Of a stretch of DNA of 64,000 bases, positions 18,177-27,346 are shown in pieces. Numbering within the stretch: the stretch's first letter is position 1; each line of letters starts with the position of its first letter. Source of the stretch: Bradyrhizobium sp. 141. Lineage in GTDB: Bacteria; Pseudomonadota; Alphaproteobacteria; Rhizobiales; Xanthobacteraceae. The notes under the pieces are model-generated. The model saw only the letters and a list, made by a program, of their open reading frames with translations, was not told the DNA's origin and ran no database searches. Where the stretch lies: assembly GCF_023074055.1 (NCBI RefSeq), contig NZ_JADPKR010000080.1, forward strand, positions 124,001-188,000, in the 5' to 3' direction. The translations under genes were made by a program, and so were the position numbers.

Positions 18177-19400
18177 CTAGGATGCCTTTAAGGCAATTTG
18201 AGGCAATAGGGCGGCAGCCCTATTTCGAGCGACATGGTCAACAGAGATTGCATCGTCGGCGGACGTCAGGGGCGCCTGGTTCCCGCTGCGGATCCAGTCG
18301 TCCAGTGTCGCCTCCACCAGCCGGGCGATCGCGCCGAATCGGATCTTGCCGGCGATGAACGCGGCGACCGCAACCTCGTTGGCCGCGTTGTAGACGGTGG
18401 TCGCCCCCTTCCCGGTCCGGAGCGAATCGAAAGCCAGCCGAAGCCCGGGGAAGCGCTCAAAATCGGGCGCCTCGAAGGTCAGCTGGCCGATCTTGGCGAG
18501 GTCCAGCTTGGCCGCCGGCCCCTTGATGCGATCGGGCCAGCCGAGGCAGTGCGCGATCGGGGTGCGCATGTCGGGCGCGCCGAGCTGGGCCACCACCGAG
18601 CAGTCGGAAAACTCAACCATGCCGTGGATGATCGACTGCGGATGAACGAGGACGTCGATCTCGTCGGGCGTGAGCGCGAACAGATAGGACGCCTCGATCA
18701 CCTCGAGCCCCTTGTTCATCATCGAGGCGGAATCGATCGTGATCTTCTGGCCCATGCTCCAGTTCGGATGCTTCAGGGCCTGCGCGAGGGTTGCCTGCTC
18801 GATGTCGGCCGGCTTCCAGGTCCGGAACGGGCCGCCCGAGGCCGTGATGATGACGCGGACGAGCTCATCGCGATTGCCTGAAGCGAGCGCCTGGAACAGC
18901 GCATTGTGCTCGGAATCGGCCGGCAGGATGCAGGCCCCCGCCTTGGCCGCGCGCTGCATGAAGAAGTCACCGGCGCAGACCAGACATTCCTTGTTGGCCA
19001 GCGCCACATGCGCGCCGCGATCGACCGCTGCCAGTGCCGGCTTCAATCCGGCGGCGCCGCTCACGGCCGCCATCACCCAATCGGCCGGACGCGCGCCGGC
19101 TTCGATCACCGCGCTTTCACCGGCGCCGCATTCCGTGCTCGTTCCCGCGAGTGCGGACTTGAGCTCGGCGAGCTTGGAGGTGTCGGCGATTGCGACGTAA
19201 CGCGCGGAAAATTCCTTCGCGAGCTTCGCCAGCGCTTCGACGTTGCCGTTCGCCGTCAGCGCCTCGACGCGGTAGCGCTCGGGCGAGGCGCGCAGCAGAT
19301 CCATCGTGCTGTCGCCGATCGAGCCGGTGGCGCCGAGAACCGTGACGCTGCGGACGGTCGCCGCCGCAGCCTTGTTGTTACGCAATGGGACCGCGCTCAT
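18177..19400 (-). CDS. dxr: 1-deoxy-D-xylulose 5-phosphate reductoisomerase
   Basis: This enzyme converts DXP to 2-C-methylerythritol 4-phosphate, the first committed step of the MEP isoprenoid pathway, using NADPH. The NADPH motif LGATGSIGDSTMDLL is near the N-terminus, and the metal and substrate region includes LPADSEHNALFQ and GQKITIDSASMMNKGLEVIEA. The ATG at 19400 (MSAVPLRNN) lies behind GGTGAGGA, 4 bp after the cdsA stop; a longer upstream frame would run into cdsA and was rejected. 407 residues. Confidence 0.97.
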   Translation of the reverse strand: MSAVPLRNNKAAAATVRSVTVLGATGSIGDSTMDLLRASPERYRVEALTANGNVEALAKLAKEFSARYVAIADTSKLAELKSALAGTSTECGAGESAVIEAGARPADWVMAAVSGAAGLKPALAAVDRGAHVALANKECLVCAGDFFMQRAAKAGACILPADSEHNALFQALASGNRDELVRVIITASGGPFRTWKPADIEQATLAQALKHPNWSMGQKITIDSASMMNKGLEVIEASYLFALTPDEIDVLVHPQSIIHGMVEFSDCSVVAQLGAPDMRTPIAHCLGWPDRIKGPAAKLDLAKIGQLTFEAPDFERFPGLRLAFDSLRTGKGATTVYNAANEVAVAAFIAGKIRFGAIARLVEATLDDWIRSGNQAPLTSADDAISVDHVARNRAAALLPQIALKAS

Positions 19401-19404
19401 ATCC

Positions 19405-20247
19405 TCACCAAACCATAAGACCGCTTCCGGCGCTATGCACACCATGGCGGAGAAAGCCGATAATCCATGCCGCCAGGATGGCGGCGACAAAGCCGTCCAG
19501 GCGGTCGAGTAGCCCGCCATGGCCGGGAATTAAGTGACTGGAATCCTTGACACCGAAGCGCCGCTTCACCGCGGATTCGAACAGATCGCCGAGCGCCGAC
19601 ACCACCGAGAGGATGGCGCTGACGAGCAGCAATGGCGCCATCTTTCCGAGCCCGCAAGCGGCAAAGCCGACCGCAACCAGGAGGCTTGCGACAAAGCCGC
19701 CGAGAGCGCCCGCCCAGGTCTTCTTGGGGCTCACGCGCGGCCAGAGCTTCGGTCCGCCGATGCTGCGGCCGGCGAAATAGCCGCCGATATCGGTCGCCCA
19801 CACCACCAGCAGCACGAACATCAATGCCGAGAAGCCGTTGACGAGATCCTTCCGGAGCAGGATCGAGGCGAGTAGCGCCGCCGCCGCATACGCGAACCCG
19901 GTCGCAGCCCAAACGAACTTGCCGCGCGCCATCAGCGTTACGATCGCGCCGCCGATGAGGCCGACGATGACGGAGGTCTTGAGTGCGCCAAAAGCGACAG
20001 CGGCCCCCATCATCGCGATGACCACCGTCCCTGCCCCGGTCAGCGCGGCCGATCCCGCGCCCACCACCGTCAGCCATTCCGCGAACAGCCCGATCGATAC
20101 CAGGGTGACGAGAAGCGCCCACAACCAGCCGCCGGCATAAGCCAGCGCAATGGCGAGCGGCGCAAGCACCAGCGCTGCGAGGACTCGCATCACGAGATTG
20201 CTCGGGGCAGGCTTGGCGCCCGCCGGTGCGGCGTCTTGTTCGCTCAC
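19405..20247 (-). CDS. cdsA: Phosphatidate cytidylyltransferase (CDP-DAG synthase)
   Basis: This enzyme makes CDP-diacylglycerol, the precursor of all phospholipids, in the inner membrane. At 280 residues it has about eight hydrophobic segments. The family signature near the C-terminus is SAVKRRFGVKDSSHLIPGHG followed by GLLDRLD. It overlaps the uppS end by 4 bases and is followed by dxr after 4 bp. The uppS-cdsA-dxr-rseP order is widely conserved in proteobacteria. Confidence 0.96.
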   Translation of the reverse strand: MSEQDAAPAGAKPAPSNLVMRVLAALVLAPLAIALAYAGGWLWALLVTLVSIGLFAEWLTVVGAGSAALTGAGTVVIAMMGAAVAFGALKTSVIVGLIGGAIVTLMARGKFVWAATGFAYAAAALLASILLRKDLVNGFSALMFVLLVVWATDIGGYFAGRSIGGPKLWPRVSPKKTWAGALGGFVASLLVAVGFAACGLGKMAPLLLVSAILSVVSALGDLFESAVKRRFGVKDSSHLIPGHGGLLDRLDGFVAAILAAWIIGFLRHGVHSAGSGLMVW

Positions 20248-21002
20248 GAGGCGGTTTTCGCGACCAGACCGCCGAAACGGCGCTCGCGCCTGGCGAATTC
20301 GGCGATCGCGCTTTCCAGCGCCGCCTTGTCGAAATCGGGCCAGTGGATCGGCACGAACACGAGCTCGCTATAGGCGGCCTGCCACATCAGGAAATTGGAC
20401 AGGCGCTGCTCGCCGCTGGTGCGGATGATGAGGTCGGGATCTGGAATATCGGGCGCATCGAGATGCGCGCCAAGCGTCTCGGCGTCGATCGAATCAGGGT
20501 CGCGCCTGCCCTCCGCGACCTCACGGGCGAGCTTCTGCGCCGCCTTCGCGATCTCCTGCCGCGAGCCGTAGTTGAAGGCGACGACGAGCGTGAGGCGCGT
20601 GTTGTCGCGTGTCAGCTCTTCGGCCTCGTTCAAAAGCGCGCAGATGTCGCTCTCCAGCCCTTCGCGCTCGCCGATGATGCGGACCTTGACGCCGTCACGA
20701 TGCAGGCTCGCCAGGTCGTTGCGGATGAAGCGGCGGAGCAGACCGAAGAGATCGCCGATCTCGCTCGCCGGGCGCGACCAGTTCTCCGAAGAGAAGGAGA
20801 AGATGGTGAGATAGCGGATGCCGAGCTCGTGCGAGGCACGCACGACGCGGCGCAGAGCCTCGACGCCGCGGCGATGCCCCTCCGCACGCGGCAGACCGCG
20901 CGCGGCCGCCCAACGCCCGTTGCCATCCATGATGATGGCGACATGCGCGGGCGCCTCGGACCGATCCGGTCCTTCCGTTGCGGGCGCGGCGGCGTTGGAC
21001 AT
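20244..21002 (-). CDS. uppS: Undecaprenyl diphosphate synthase
   Basis: This cis-prenyltransferase makes the C55 lipid carrier for peptidoglycan and O-antigen units. The catalytic P-loop motif IIMDGNGRWA is near residue 27. The FSSENWSRP segment and the C-terminal RTSGEQRLSNFLMWQAAYSE motif are intact. At 252 residues it is normal for the family. The start lies 12 bp after the frr stop. Confidence 0.97.
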   Translation of the reverse strand: MSNAAAPATEGPDRSEAPAHVAIIMDGNGRWAAARGLPRAEGHRRGVEALRRVVRASHELGIRYLTIFSFSSENWSRPASEIGDLFGLLRRFIRNDLASLHRDGVKVRIIGEREGLESDICALLNEAEELTRDNTRLTLVVAFNYGSRQEIAKAAQKLAREVAEGRRDPDSIDAETLGAHLDAPDIPDPDLIIRTSGEQRLSNFLMWQAAYSELVFVPIHWPDFDKAALESAIAEFARRERRFGGLVAKTAS

Positions 21003-21014
21003 GAAGACGATGCC

Positions 21015-21578
21015 TTAAACAGTGAGGACTTCTTTTTCCTTGGCGGCCAGCAGCTGGTCGATTTCGGCGATCGTGCTGTCGGTCGCCTTCTGCACCTCGT
21101 CGGCGTGGCGCTTCTGGTCGTCCTCCGACATCTCGTGGTTCTTCTCGAGCTTCTTGAGGACGTCGAGACCGTCGCGGCGGACGTGGCGCGCGGCGACCTT
21201 GGCGGCTTCCGCATATTTATGCGCGACCTTCACCAGCTCCTTGCGCCGCTCCTCGTTGAGCTCGGGGATGCGCAGACGCAGCACCTGGCCCTCGGTCGCG
21301 GGCGACAGGCCGAGATTGGAATCGACGATCGCCTTCTCCACCGCCTTGACCATCGACTTGTCCCAGACCTGCACCGAGATCAGGCGCGGCTCCGGCACGC
21401 TGACGGTGGCGAGCTGGTTCAGCGGCATGTGACTGCCGTAAGCGTCGACCTGCACCGGATCGAGCATCGAGGCGGAGGCGCGCCCCGTCCGCAGGCCGCC
21501 GAGCTCGTGCTTGAGGGAGGCGACGGCGCCCTGCATGCGGCGCTTCACTTCGTTGAGGTCGAAATTTTCCGTGGGCAT
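21015..21578 (-). CDS. frr: Ribosome recycling factor
   Basis: This factor splits post-termination ribosomes together with EF-G. The 187 residues form the usual three-helix bundle with a beta domain. The N-terminus is MPTENFDLNEVKRRMQGAV, RTGRASASMLDPV follows, and the C-terminus holds the conserved KKLEKNHEMSEDDQKRHADEVQ region. The ATG at 21578 is behind a strong AAGGAG spaced 7 bp; a GTG one codon upstream was rejected. Confidence 0.97.
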   Translation of the reverse strand: MPTENFDLNEVKRRMQGAVASLKHELGGLRTGRASASMLDPVQVDAYGSHMPLNQLATVSVPEPRLISVQVWDKSMVKAVEKAIVDSNLGLSPATEGQVLRLRIPELNEERRKELVKVAHKYAEAAKVAARHVRRDGLDVLKKLEKNHEMSEDDQKRHADEVQKATDSTIAEIDQLLAAKEKEVLTV

Positions 21579-21644
21579 CACGTTTCTCCTTCAAAATCCC
21601 GGCGGCTGCTCGACGCCCTTCCCTCGGACGCGCCAGATGAGCCG

Positions 21645-22361
21645 TCAGCCGGCGACGATGGTTCCGTGGCCGACGCCGCGCAGAATCGCGCCGATCGACC
21701 CCGGCTCCGCGATCGAGAATACGATGATAGGCAGCGATGTCTCGCGGGCAAGCGCGAAGGCGGTCGCATCCATCACCTTGTAGCCGCCCTCGATCGCCTG
21801 CGAATGGGACAGCCGGTCGAACCGCGTGGCGGACGGATCCTTCTTCGGATCGGCCGAGTAGACGCCGTCGACATTGGTCGCCTTCAGCACCGCCTGAGCG
21901 CCGATCTCGGCGGCGCGCAGCACCGCGGTCGTATCGGTGGTGAAGAACGGATTGCCGGTGCCGCCGCCAAGCAGCACGATGCGGCCCTCGGCGAGATATT
22001 TGTGCGCCGCAGTGCGGGTGAACAGCTCGGAAATCTCGGGCATGACGAAGGCCGACAGCGTGCGCGCTGGCGTGCCCTTCCGCTCGATCGCCGCTTCCAG
22101 GGCGAGGCAGTTCATCATGGTGGCGAGCATGCCCATGGTGTCGCCGGTCGGGCGCGACACGCCGCGGGCCGAGACCTCGACGCCGCGCACGATATTGCCG
22201 CCGCCGATCACGACCGCAACCTCGGTGCCGAGCTTGCGGGCCGCGATCAGGTCGTCCGCAACCCGGTCGACGGTCGGCTGATCGATGCCAAAGCCTTGCT
22301 GTCCCGCGAGATATTCGCCGGACAGCTTGATCACGACGCGACGATAGACCGGATCAGTCAT
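21645..22361 (-). CDS. pyrH: UMP kinase
   Basis: This enzyme phosphorylates UMP to UDP in pyrimidine nucleotide synthesis. The amino-acid-kinase fold shows RRVVIKLSGEYLAG, the glycine-rich VVIGGGNIVRG, and LLGGGTGNPFFTTDT. The 238-residue frame starts at the ATG at 22361 behind AAGGAAA, and the two codons upstream were excluded. It lies between tsf and frr, as in most bacteria. Confidence 0.97.
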   Translation of the reverse strand: MTDPVYRRVVIKLSGEYLAGQQGFGIDQPTVDRVADDLIAARKLGTEVAVVIGGGNIVRGVEVSARGVSRPTGDTMGMLATMMNCLALEAAIERKGTPARTLSAFVMPEISELFTRTAAHKYLAEGRIVLLGGGTGNPFFTTDTTAVLRAAEIGAQAVLKATNVDGVYSADPKKDPSATRFDRLSHSQAIEGGYKVMDATAFALARETSLPIIVFSIAEPGSIGAILRGVGHGTIVAG

Positions 22362-22421
22362 GAGCACTTTCCTTGTCCGGGCGCCGCTTCCGGCGGCACG
22401 CCGGAAGGAACGTTCCGGCGC

Positions 22422-23345
22422 TTACTTCTTGCCGCTGGCCGCGGCGACCTCGGCTGCGAAGTCGCTTTCCTGCTTCTCGATTCCCTCACCGAGAGCATAG
22501 CGCACAAAGCCCGCGATCTTCACAGCGCCGCCGACCTTGCCCTCGGCCTCCTTCACCGCCTGCGCCACCGACTTGCCGGTGTCGTGGATGAAGGCCTGCT
22601 CGAGCAGACAGACTTCCTTGTAGTAGGTCTTGAGGCCGGACTCGACGATCTTCTCGATCACGTTCTCGGGCTTGCCCTGCTGGCGATATTTGTCGGCGAG
22701 CACGTCCTTCTCGCGCTTGACGACCGCCGGATCGAGGCCGGACGGATCGAGCGCCAGCGGATTGGTGGCCGCGATATGCATCGCGATCTGGCGGCCGAGA
22801 GTCGCGAGCTCGTCGGCCTTACCCGGCGATTCCAGCGCAACGATCACGCCCATCTTGCCGGCACCCTCGACGACCGCGCCGTGGACGTAGCTCGACACCA
22901 CGCCCTGGCCCACTTCGAGCGAAGCCGCGCGGCGCAGCGTCATGTTCTCGCCGATGGTGGCGATCGCGTCATTGATCGCGGCCTCGACCGTGACGTCACC
23001 GACCTTGGCGGCTTTGATCTTCTCGACGTCGGAGCCTGCGTCGAATGCGACCTGGGCGACCATCTTGACCAGGCCCTGGAACTGGCCGTTGCGCGCCACG
23101 AAGTCGGTCTCGGAGTTGACCTCGACCACGACGCCCTTGGTGCCCTTGGTGAGCGCGCCGATCAGACCCTCGGCCGCAACGCGGCCCGACTTCTTGGCGG
23201 CCTTGGACAGACCCTTCTTGCGCAGCCAATCCTGCGCGGCTTCCATGTTGCCGTCGTTCTCGGTCAGCGCGGCCTTGCAGTCCATCATGCCCGCGCCGGT
23301 CGACTCGCGCAGGTCCTTGACCATCGCAGCTGTGATCGTTGCCAT
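22422..23345 (-). CDS. tsf: Elongation factor Ts
   Basis: This is the guanine-nucleotide exchange factor for EF-Tu. The N-terminal UBA-like domain is MATITAAMVKDLRESTGAGM followed by MDCKAAL, and the core contains the TDFVARN motif that contacts EF-Tu. At 307 residues it is the usual alphaproteobacterial length. It follows rpsB with a 131-bp gap holding a short perfect hairpin. Confidence 0.98.
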   Translation of the reverse strand: MATITAAMVKDLRESTGAGMMDCKAALTENDGNMEAAQDWLRKKGLSKAAKKSGRVAAEGLIGALTKGTKGVVVEVNSETDFVARNGQFQGLVKMVAQVAFDAGSDVEKIKAAKVGDVTVEAAINDAIATIGENMTLRRAASLEVGQGVVSSYVHGAVVEGAGKMGVIVALESPGKADELATLGRQIAMHIAATNPLALDPSGLDPAVVKREKDVLADKYRQQGKPENVIEKIVESGLKTYYKEVCLLEQAFIHDTGKSVAQAVKEAEGKVGGAVKIAGFVRYALGEGIEKQESDFAAEVAAASGKK

Positions 23346-23438
23346 CGTTGAAAATCCTTTGTGCCTGCCGGTTCGCCGCGGCGCGGCCTGATCGCCTCGC
23401 CGCGGTCCATCTCAGGGATTCGCGTCAACTGAAGTGGT

Positions 23439-23457
23439 GGCCGGATCCTATCCGGCC
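23439..23457. repeat. Perfect hairpin in the rpsB-tsf spacer
   Basis: GGCCGGAT and ATCCGGCC (8-bp arms, 3-base loop) lie 20 bp downstream of the rpsB stop codon on the minus strand. There is no T tract on either side of the stem in the transcribed direction, so attenuation or mRNA processing is more likely than full termination. Confidence 0.6.
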
Positions 23458-23476
23458 AATCCTTCGCTCTTTTTGA

Positions 23477-24472
23477 CTATTCCGCTTCCGCGGTCAGCGC
23501 CTTGGCCTTGGCCACCCAGGCGTCCGCACGGCTCGGCAAACCGAGTTCTTCGCCGATCTTGTGCGCGGTGTCGTGGTCGAGCTCGGCGAGCTGCCAGTAG
23601 TGGAAGATGCCGAGGTCGTTGAACTTCTTCTCGATCGCGCCCGACACGCCCGGGAGCTTCTTGAGGTCGTCGGCGGTGCCGCGCGGACCTGCAAGGCCCT
23701 GGAAGCCGCTCGACGAGGCCGCCGGCAGCTCTTCAGCGAGCGGACGGGCGGACGCGCCGACGTCGATGCCCGAATCGCCCTGGGCACGGGAGATGCCGTC
23801 GATCGCCGCGCGCGCGATCAGGTCGCAATAGAGCGCGATGGCACGGCCGGCGTCGTCGTTGCCCGGCACCACATAGGTGATGCCCTTGGGGTCCGAATTG
23901 GTGTCGACGATCGCGGCGACCGGGATGTTGAGGCGCTGGGCCTCCTGGATCGCGATGTCTTCCTTGTTGGTGTCGATCACGAAGATCAGGTCGGGCAGAC
24001 CGCCCATGTCCTTGATGCCGCCGAGCGAGCGGTCGAGCTTGTCGCGCTCGCGCTGAAGCGTCAGGCGCTCCTTCTTGGTGTAGGAGCTGGCATCGCCGCC
24101 CGCCAGCACGTCGTCGAGGTGACGCAGGCGCTTGATCGAAGCCGAGATCGTCTTCCAATTGGTCAGCGTGCCGCCGAGCCAGCGCGAATTGACGAAATAC
24201 TGCGCGCAGCGCTTGGCCGCGTCCGCGACGCCGTCCTGCGCCTGGCGCTTGGTGCCGACGAACAGGATGCGGCCGCCCTTGGCGACGGTATCGCTGACCG
24301 CCTGCAAGGCCGTGTGCAGCATCGGCACGGTCTGCGCGAGGTCGACGATGTGAATGTTGTTGCGAGCGCCGAAAATGAACGGAGCCATTTTCGGATTCCA
24401 GCGGTGAGACTGGTGACCAAAGTGCACGCCAGCTTCAAGCAGCTGACGCATAGTGAAATCGGGTAGCGCCAT
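23477..24472 (-). CDS. rpsB: 30S ribosomal protein S2 with C-terminal extension
   Basis: This is a structural protein of the small ribosomal subunit. The core is canonical (MALPDFTMRQLLEAGVHFGH, then RWNPKM, FVGTKRQAQ, NSRWLGGTLTNW, DLIFVIDTNKEDIAIQEA). The protein has 331 residues against about 240 in E. coli. Residues 264-331 form an extra lysine-rich segment with a helix-hairpin-helix-like stretch (LKKLPGVSGAIEKKFNDLGI), a feature seen in many Rhizobiales S2 proteins. The ATG at 24472 was chosen because the core starts there; an upstream extension would include the leader. It is the first gene of the block. Confidence 0.97.
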   Translation of the reverse strand: MALPDFTMRQLLEAGVHFGHQSHRWNPKMAPFIFGARNNIHIVDLAQTVPMLHTALQAVSDTVAKGGRILFVGTKRQAQDGVADAAKRCAQYFVNSRWLGGTLTNWKTISASIKRLRHLDDVLAGGDASSYTKKERLTLQRERDKLDRSLGGIKDMGGLPDLIFVIDTNKEDIAIQEAQRLNIPVAAIVDTNSDPKGITYVVPGNDDAGRAIALYCDLIARAAIDGISRAQGDSGIDVGASARPLAEELPAASSSGFQGLAGPRGTADDLKKLPGVSGAIEKKFNDLGIFHYWQLAELDHDTAHKIGEELGLPSRADAWVAKAKALTAEAE

Positions 24473-24585
24473 CGTTCTAATTCTCCGGTTGGTTCCTCCG
24501 GAAACGTGTGAGCAAGACGGAGCGTTGTCGCCCCGGCTGCCACCGGACGGCCTTGTGAGCCATGTTTCCGTGTGAGATGGCGCGC

Positions 24586-24613
24586 TATATAGCGCCATTT
24601 CGGCCAGAAGCAA
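24586..24613 (-). promoter_or_regulatory. Predicted promoter of the rpsB-lpxB block
   Basis: On the minus strand, TTGCTT (24608-24613) and TATATA (24586-24591) are spaced by 16 bp, about 110 bp upstream of the rpsB ATG. The -10 sits in an imperfect palindrome (ATGGCGC, TATATA, GCGCGCCAT), which could form a leader hairpin or an operator. Confidence 0.55.
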
Positions 24614-24670
24614 GGAAATAACGGTCCATCTGGGCACCTGGAAGCTTCGCTTCCCGGGCGCCCCGGACGC

Positions 24671-27346
24671 CTAGCACTTCGGCTGGCCGGGCGGGCAAGG
24701 CTTTGGCGGCGGTCCGGCCGGCCGCGGCGGCGGTGGTGCCGCACGCGGCGCGGCGGCTATGGGAGGCGGCGCCGGCCGCGCCACGGGAGGTGGCGGTGGC
24801 GCAGGCCGTGCCATCGGCGGAGGTGGCGCTGGACGCGCCATCGGCGGAGGTGGCGCTGGACGCGCCATGGGGGGCGGTGCGGGCCGGGCAATGGGCGGTG
24901 GTGGTGCCGGGCGCGCCACGGCCACGGGCGGAGGCGCAGCCCTTGGCGGCGGAGGGGGTGCGACCCGTGGCGGTGGCGGCGGGGTCGGTCTCGCCAGAGC
25001 TTGTGGATGGGCTGGGGGCGCAACGGGCTTGGCGGCCTGCGGCGGCGCAGCGGGCCGCTGACCCTGAACCCTGGACGGCTCCCGTGCTGCCACTGGTGGC
25101 GGTGGAGGTGCCACCGGCTTGACCGTGTTCGGCGGGGCGGCCGGTTTGCCCGCAGCCGCGCTCGGCGGCGGCAAACCGCCCGGCGGGGGGCCGGTCGGCC
25201 TGCCGCGCGGGTCAGTCGCGGATGGAGGCGATGCCGCCGGCCTGGGCAGCCCAGCGGACGGGGTCGCACCTCCGGGAGCCGGCGGCTGGTTGGGCGCCGT
25301 AGAGGTTGCCGCGTTCGGCTGCGCCGCGGGGATATTGCCGGCGGGCGACGTGGTGGTCGCAACGGGTTTGCCATGGGATGGGGCGGCGCCGGGCGTGCCC
25401 CCTGCCCGTGCTGGGGGCGGCGGTCCGCCAGGTGTTCCGGGCACCGGCAGCGTATTAGTCTGCGGCAACGTATTGGCCTGCGGCAACTTGGCCGGTGCCG
25501 GTGCTTGCGGGCTCGCAGCAGCGTTGCCAGCTGGGACCGTCGCGGTCGGACTCGGCGTGCCGTTCGGCGTGACAACGCCGGGCATCACCCCCGCCGCGGC
25601 GGGCGGAGCGCCAGGAGTCCCAGGCGCCGGCAAGGTATTGGCCTGCGGCGGCTTGGCGCCGGCCGGCGGCTGCGCAGTTGTGAGAGGAGAGACATTGGCC
25701 GGAGACGGTGCCGCGGGAGCAGGCCTTGCCGTCGGCTGGATGGTCGCGCTCGGCGGCATCGGCGCCTTGCCCTGCTGGATCAGCGCGGCTCGCTGCACGA
25801 CCGCCTGCGGCACGGCGGGCCCGGCCGGGTTGGCACGGCCGGCCACGGCGGGCGCCAGATTGCCGGGTCCGGCCCCTGCCCCGGCAGCCGGTGCCGGCGG
25901 GCGGTTGATCACGGTGTTGATGACCGTGGTGTTGTGGATGTTCTGGTAGATGATGTTGTTCGGCGGCGGCGCGACATAGACCGGCGGCCTGACGAACACC
26001 GGGATCGGCACGAACACCGGCTGCGGCAGCACGAACAGGCCGACCACCGGCAGCGGCGGCGGCAGCACGACGAAATCCGGCGGCGGCGGCGGCAGGTAAT
26101 AGACCGGCGGCGGCGGTGGCGGTGCGAAGCCGAAATCGGGGTCGCTGAAATACAGCACCGGGCGATCGACATAGACCACCTCCTCCGGCGGCGGTGGCGG
26201 CACGTCGTAGTCGATCATCGCAAAGGTCGGCGGCGGCTCGGCCGGCGCGGTCAGAATCGCAAGGCGCCGACGCGCATCGGCCGCGTGCGGCCCGCGCGGA
26301 TAGCGGCGCAGATACGACCAATAGGCCTCCGGCGTATCGTTCCGGTAGGTGCGCCGCCAGGTGATCGCCTCACGGCGCGCCGCGACGATCGCCATCACGC
26401 GCTTCGACAAGGGATCACCGGGATAGGCCGCGAGGAATTCCTCATAGGCCGGCAGCGTGTCTCGCTCGAGCGCGGCGGCATAGGCATCCTGCACGCCGAG
26501 ATCGCGGATCGGCTTGCTCCTGATCGCGGCGACCTGGTCGGGCGCGGCCTCCGGCGGCGGCGCGTCGGGCCCACGCTCGAAGAACGAAAACGGGGCAGTG
26601 ATCTTCTGCTCGTTCCAGGGCACTTGCGCACCCTTGGAGGCCTCGTTGACGCGCAGGCGGACCCGGTCGAATACTTCAGATAGCGGCAGGCCGCCGGTGC
26701 GGATCATCTCGGCCAGCGACTGGGCGTAGATGCCGTAGGGCCCCGGCTCCTCCGGCGCCACCGTGCCGGGCGCCGCGTTGAAGGCGATCAGCATGTTCGG
26801 ATCAGGTTCGACCAGCGCCAGACCACTGGCGATCGGCTGGCCGCCCTCGATGAAGGGCTGCGCGCGGGCGGCATCGAGCACGACGATGTTGGCCTTGAGC
26901 GGAACGGCCGCAAGCTGGCGCGCGTAGTCGCTGATGCGCAAGGCCTCGGTCGGGATGTCGGTGTCGCGGGTGATGTTGGAGTCGACCGGGATGAAATAGT
27001 TCTCGCCGGCGAGTTGCACACCATAGCCCGCCAGATAGACCATCGCGACTGTGCCTGGTCCCGACGCCTGCGCCTTCTGGACGAAATCGCGAAAACTCTT
27101 GCGCAGCGTGTCGCCGTCGAGGTCGCGCGCGCCGACCACGTCGAAGCCCGCCGCCTGCAGCGTCTGGGCGATCAGGCCGGCATCGTTCGCGGTCGTCGCC
27201 AGCGGCGACTTGGCGTAGGCACCGTTGCCGACAACGAGCGCGATGCGCTTTTCCTGCTGCTGGGCGCGTACCGATCCCGGCGCGCCGGCGGCAAAGGCCA
27301 CGATCGGCAGCAGAAGGCAGATAAAGACCCTGAGCGTCCCACGCAT
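24671..27346 (-). CDS. Exported caspase-fold protein without catalytic dyad, proline-rich tail
   Basis: An 891-residue protein. A signal peptide (MRGTLRVFICLLLPIVAFAA to VRAQQ) precedes a caspase p20-like domain (about residues 32-265) starting RIALVVGNGAYAKSPLATTAND. The usual catalytic-His motif (GHG) reads YLAGYGVQ with Tyr108, and the usual DACR motif reads LDAARAQPF with Ala160. Both dyad residues are therefore replaced and the domain should be inactive as a peptidase. Residues from about 400 onward are Pro/Ala-rich, with many copies of PPPPMARPAP-like units, ending CPPGQPKC. The long low-complexity tail suggests a spanning or binding role in the envelope. The role is unknown. The start at 27346 was preferred to 27388 because it begins directly at the signal peptide. 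Confidence 0.85.
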   Translation of the reverse strand: MRGTLRVFICLLLPIVAFAAGAPGSVRAQQQEKRIALVVGNGAYAKSPLATTANDAGLIAQTLQAAGFDVVGARDLDGDTLRKSFRDFVQKAQASGPGTVAMVYLAGYGVQLAGENYFIPVDSNITRDTDIPTEALRISDYARQLAAVPLKANIVVLDAARAQPFIEGGQPIASGLALVEPDPNMLIAFNAAPGTVAPEEPGPYGIYAQSLAEMIRTGGLPLSEVFDRVRLRVNEASKGAQVPWNEQKITAPFSFFERGPDAPPPEAAPDQVAAIRSKPIRDLGVQDAYAAALERDTLPAYEEFLAAYPGDPLSKRVMAIVAARREAITWRRTYRNDTPEAYWSYLRRYPRGPHAADARRRLAILTAPAEPPPTFAMIDYDVPPPPPEEVVYVDRPVLYFSDPDFGFAPPPPPPVYYLPPPPPDFVVLPPPLPVVGLFVLPQPVFVPIPVFVRPPVYVAPPPNNIIYQNIHNTTVINTVINRPPAPAAGAGAGPGNLAPAVAGRANPAGPAVPQAVVQRAALIQQGKAPMPPSATIQPTARPAPAAPSPANVSPLTTAQPPAGAKPPQANTLPAPGTPGAPPAAAGVMPGVVTPNGTPSPTATVPAGNAAASPQAPAPAKLPQANTLPQTNTLPVPGTPGGPPPPARAGGTPGAAPSHGKPVATTTSPAGNIPAAQPNAATSTAPNQPPAPGGATPSAGLPRPAASPPSATDPRGRPTGPPPGGLPPPSAAAGKPAAPPNTVKPVAPPPPPVAAREPSRVQGQRPAAPPQAAKPVAPPAHPQALARPTPPPPPRVAPPPPPRAAPPPVAVARPAPPPPIARPAPPPMARPAPPPPMARPAPPPPMARPAPPPPPVARPAPPPIAAAPRAAPPPPRPAGPPPKPCPPGQPKC

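Noticed and set aside
20226..23351. Plus-strand open frame of 1041 codons
   Set aside because: It crosses uppS, frr, pyrH and tsf in antisense; all four are secure. It has no motif of its own.
24640..24654. Hairpin GGAAGC-TTC-GCTTCC beyond the caspase-like gene considered as terminator
   Set aside because: The stem is six pairs and no T run follows on the minus strand.
24703..25575. Several open frames on both strands over the proline-rich tail region
   Set aside because: The GC-rich repeats that encode Pro/Ala in the caspase-like protein leave all frames open. None has a signal, domain or ribosome-binding site.
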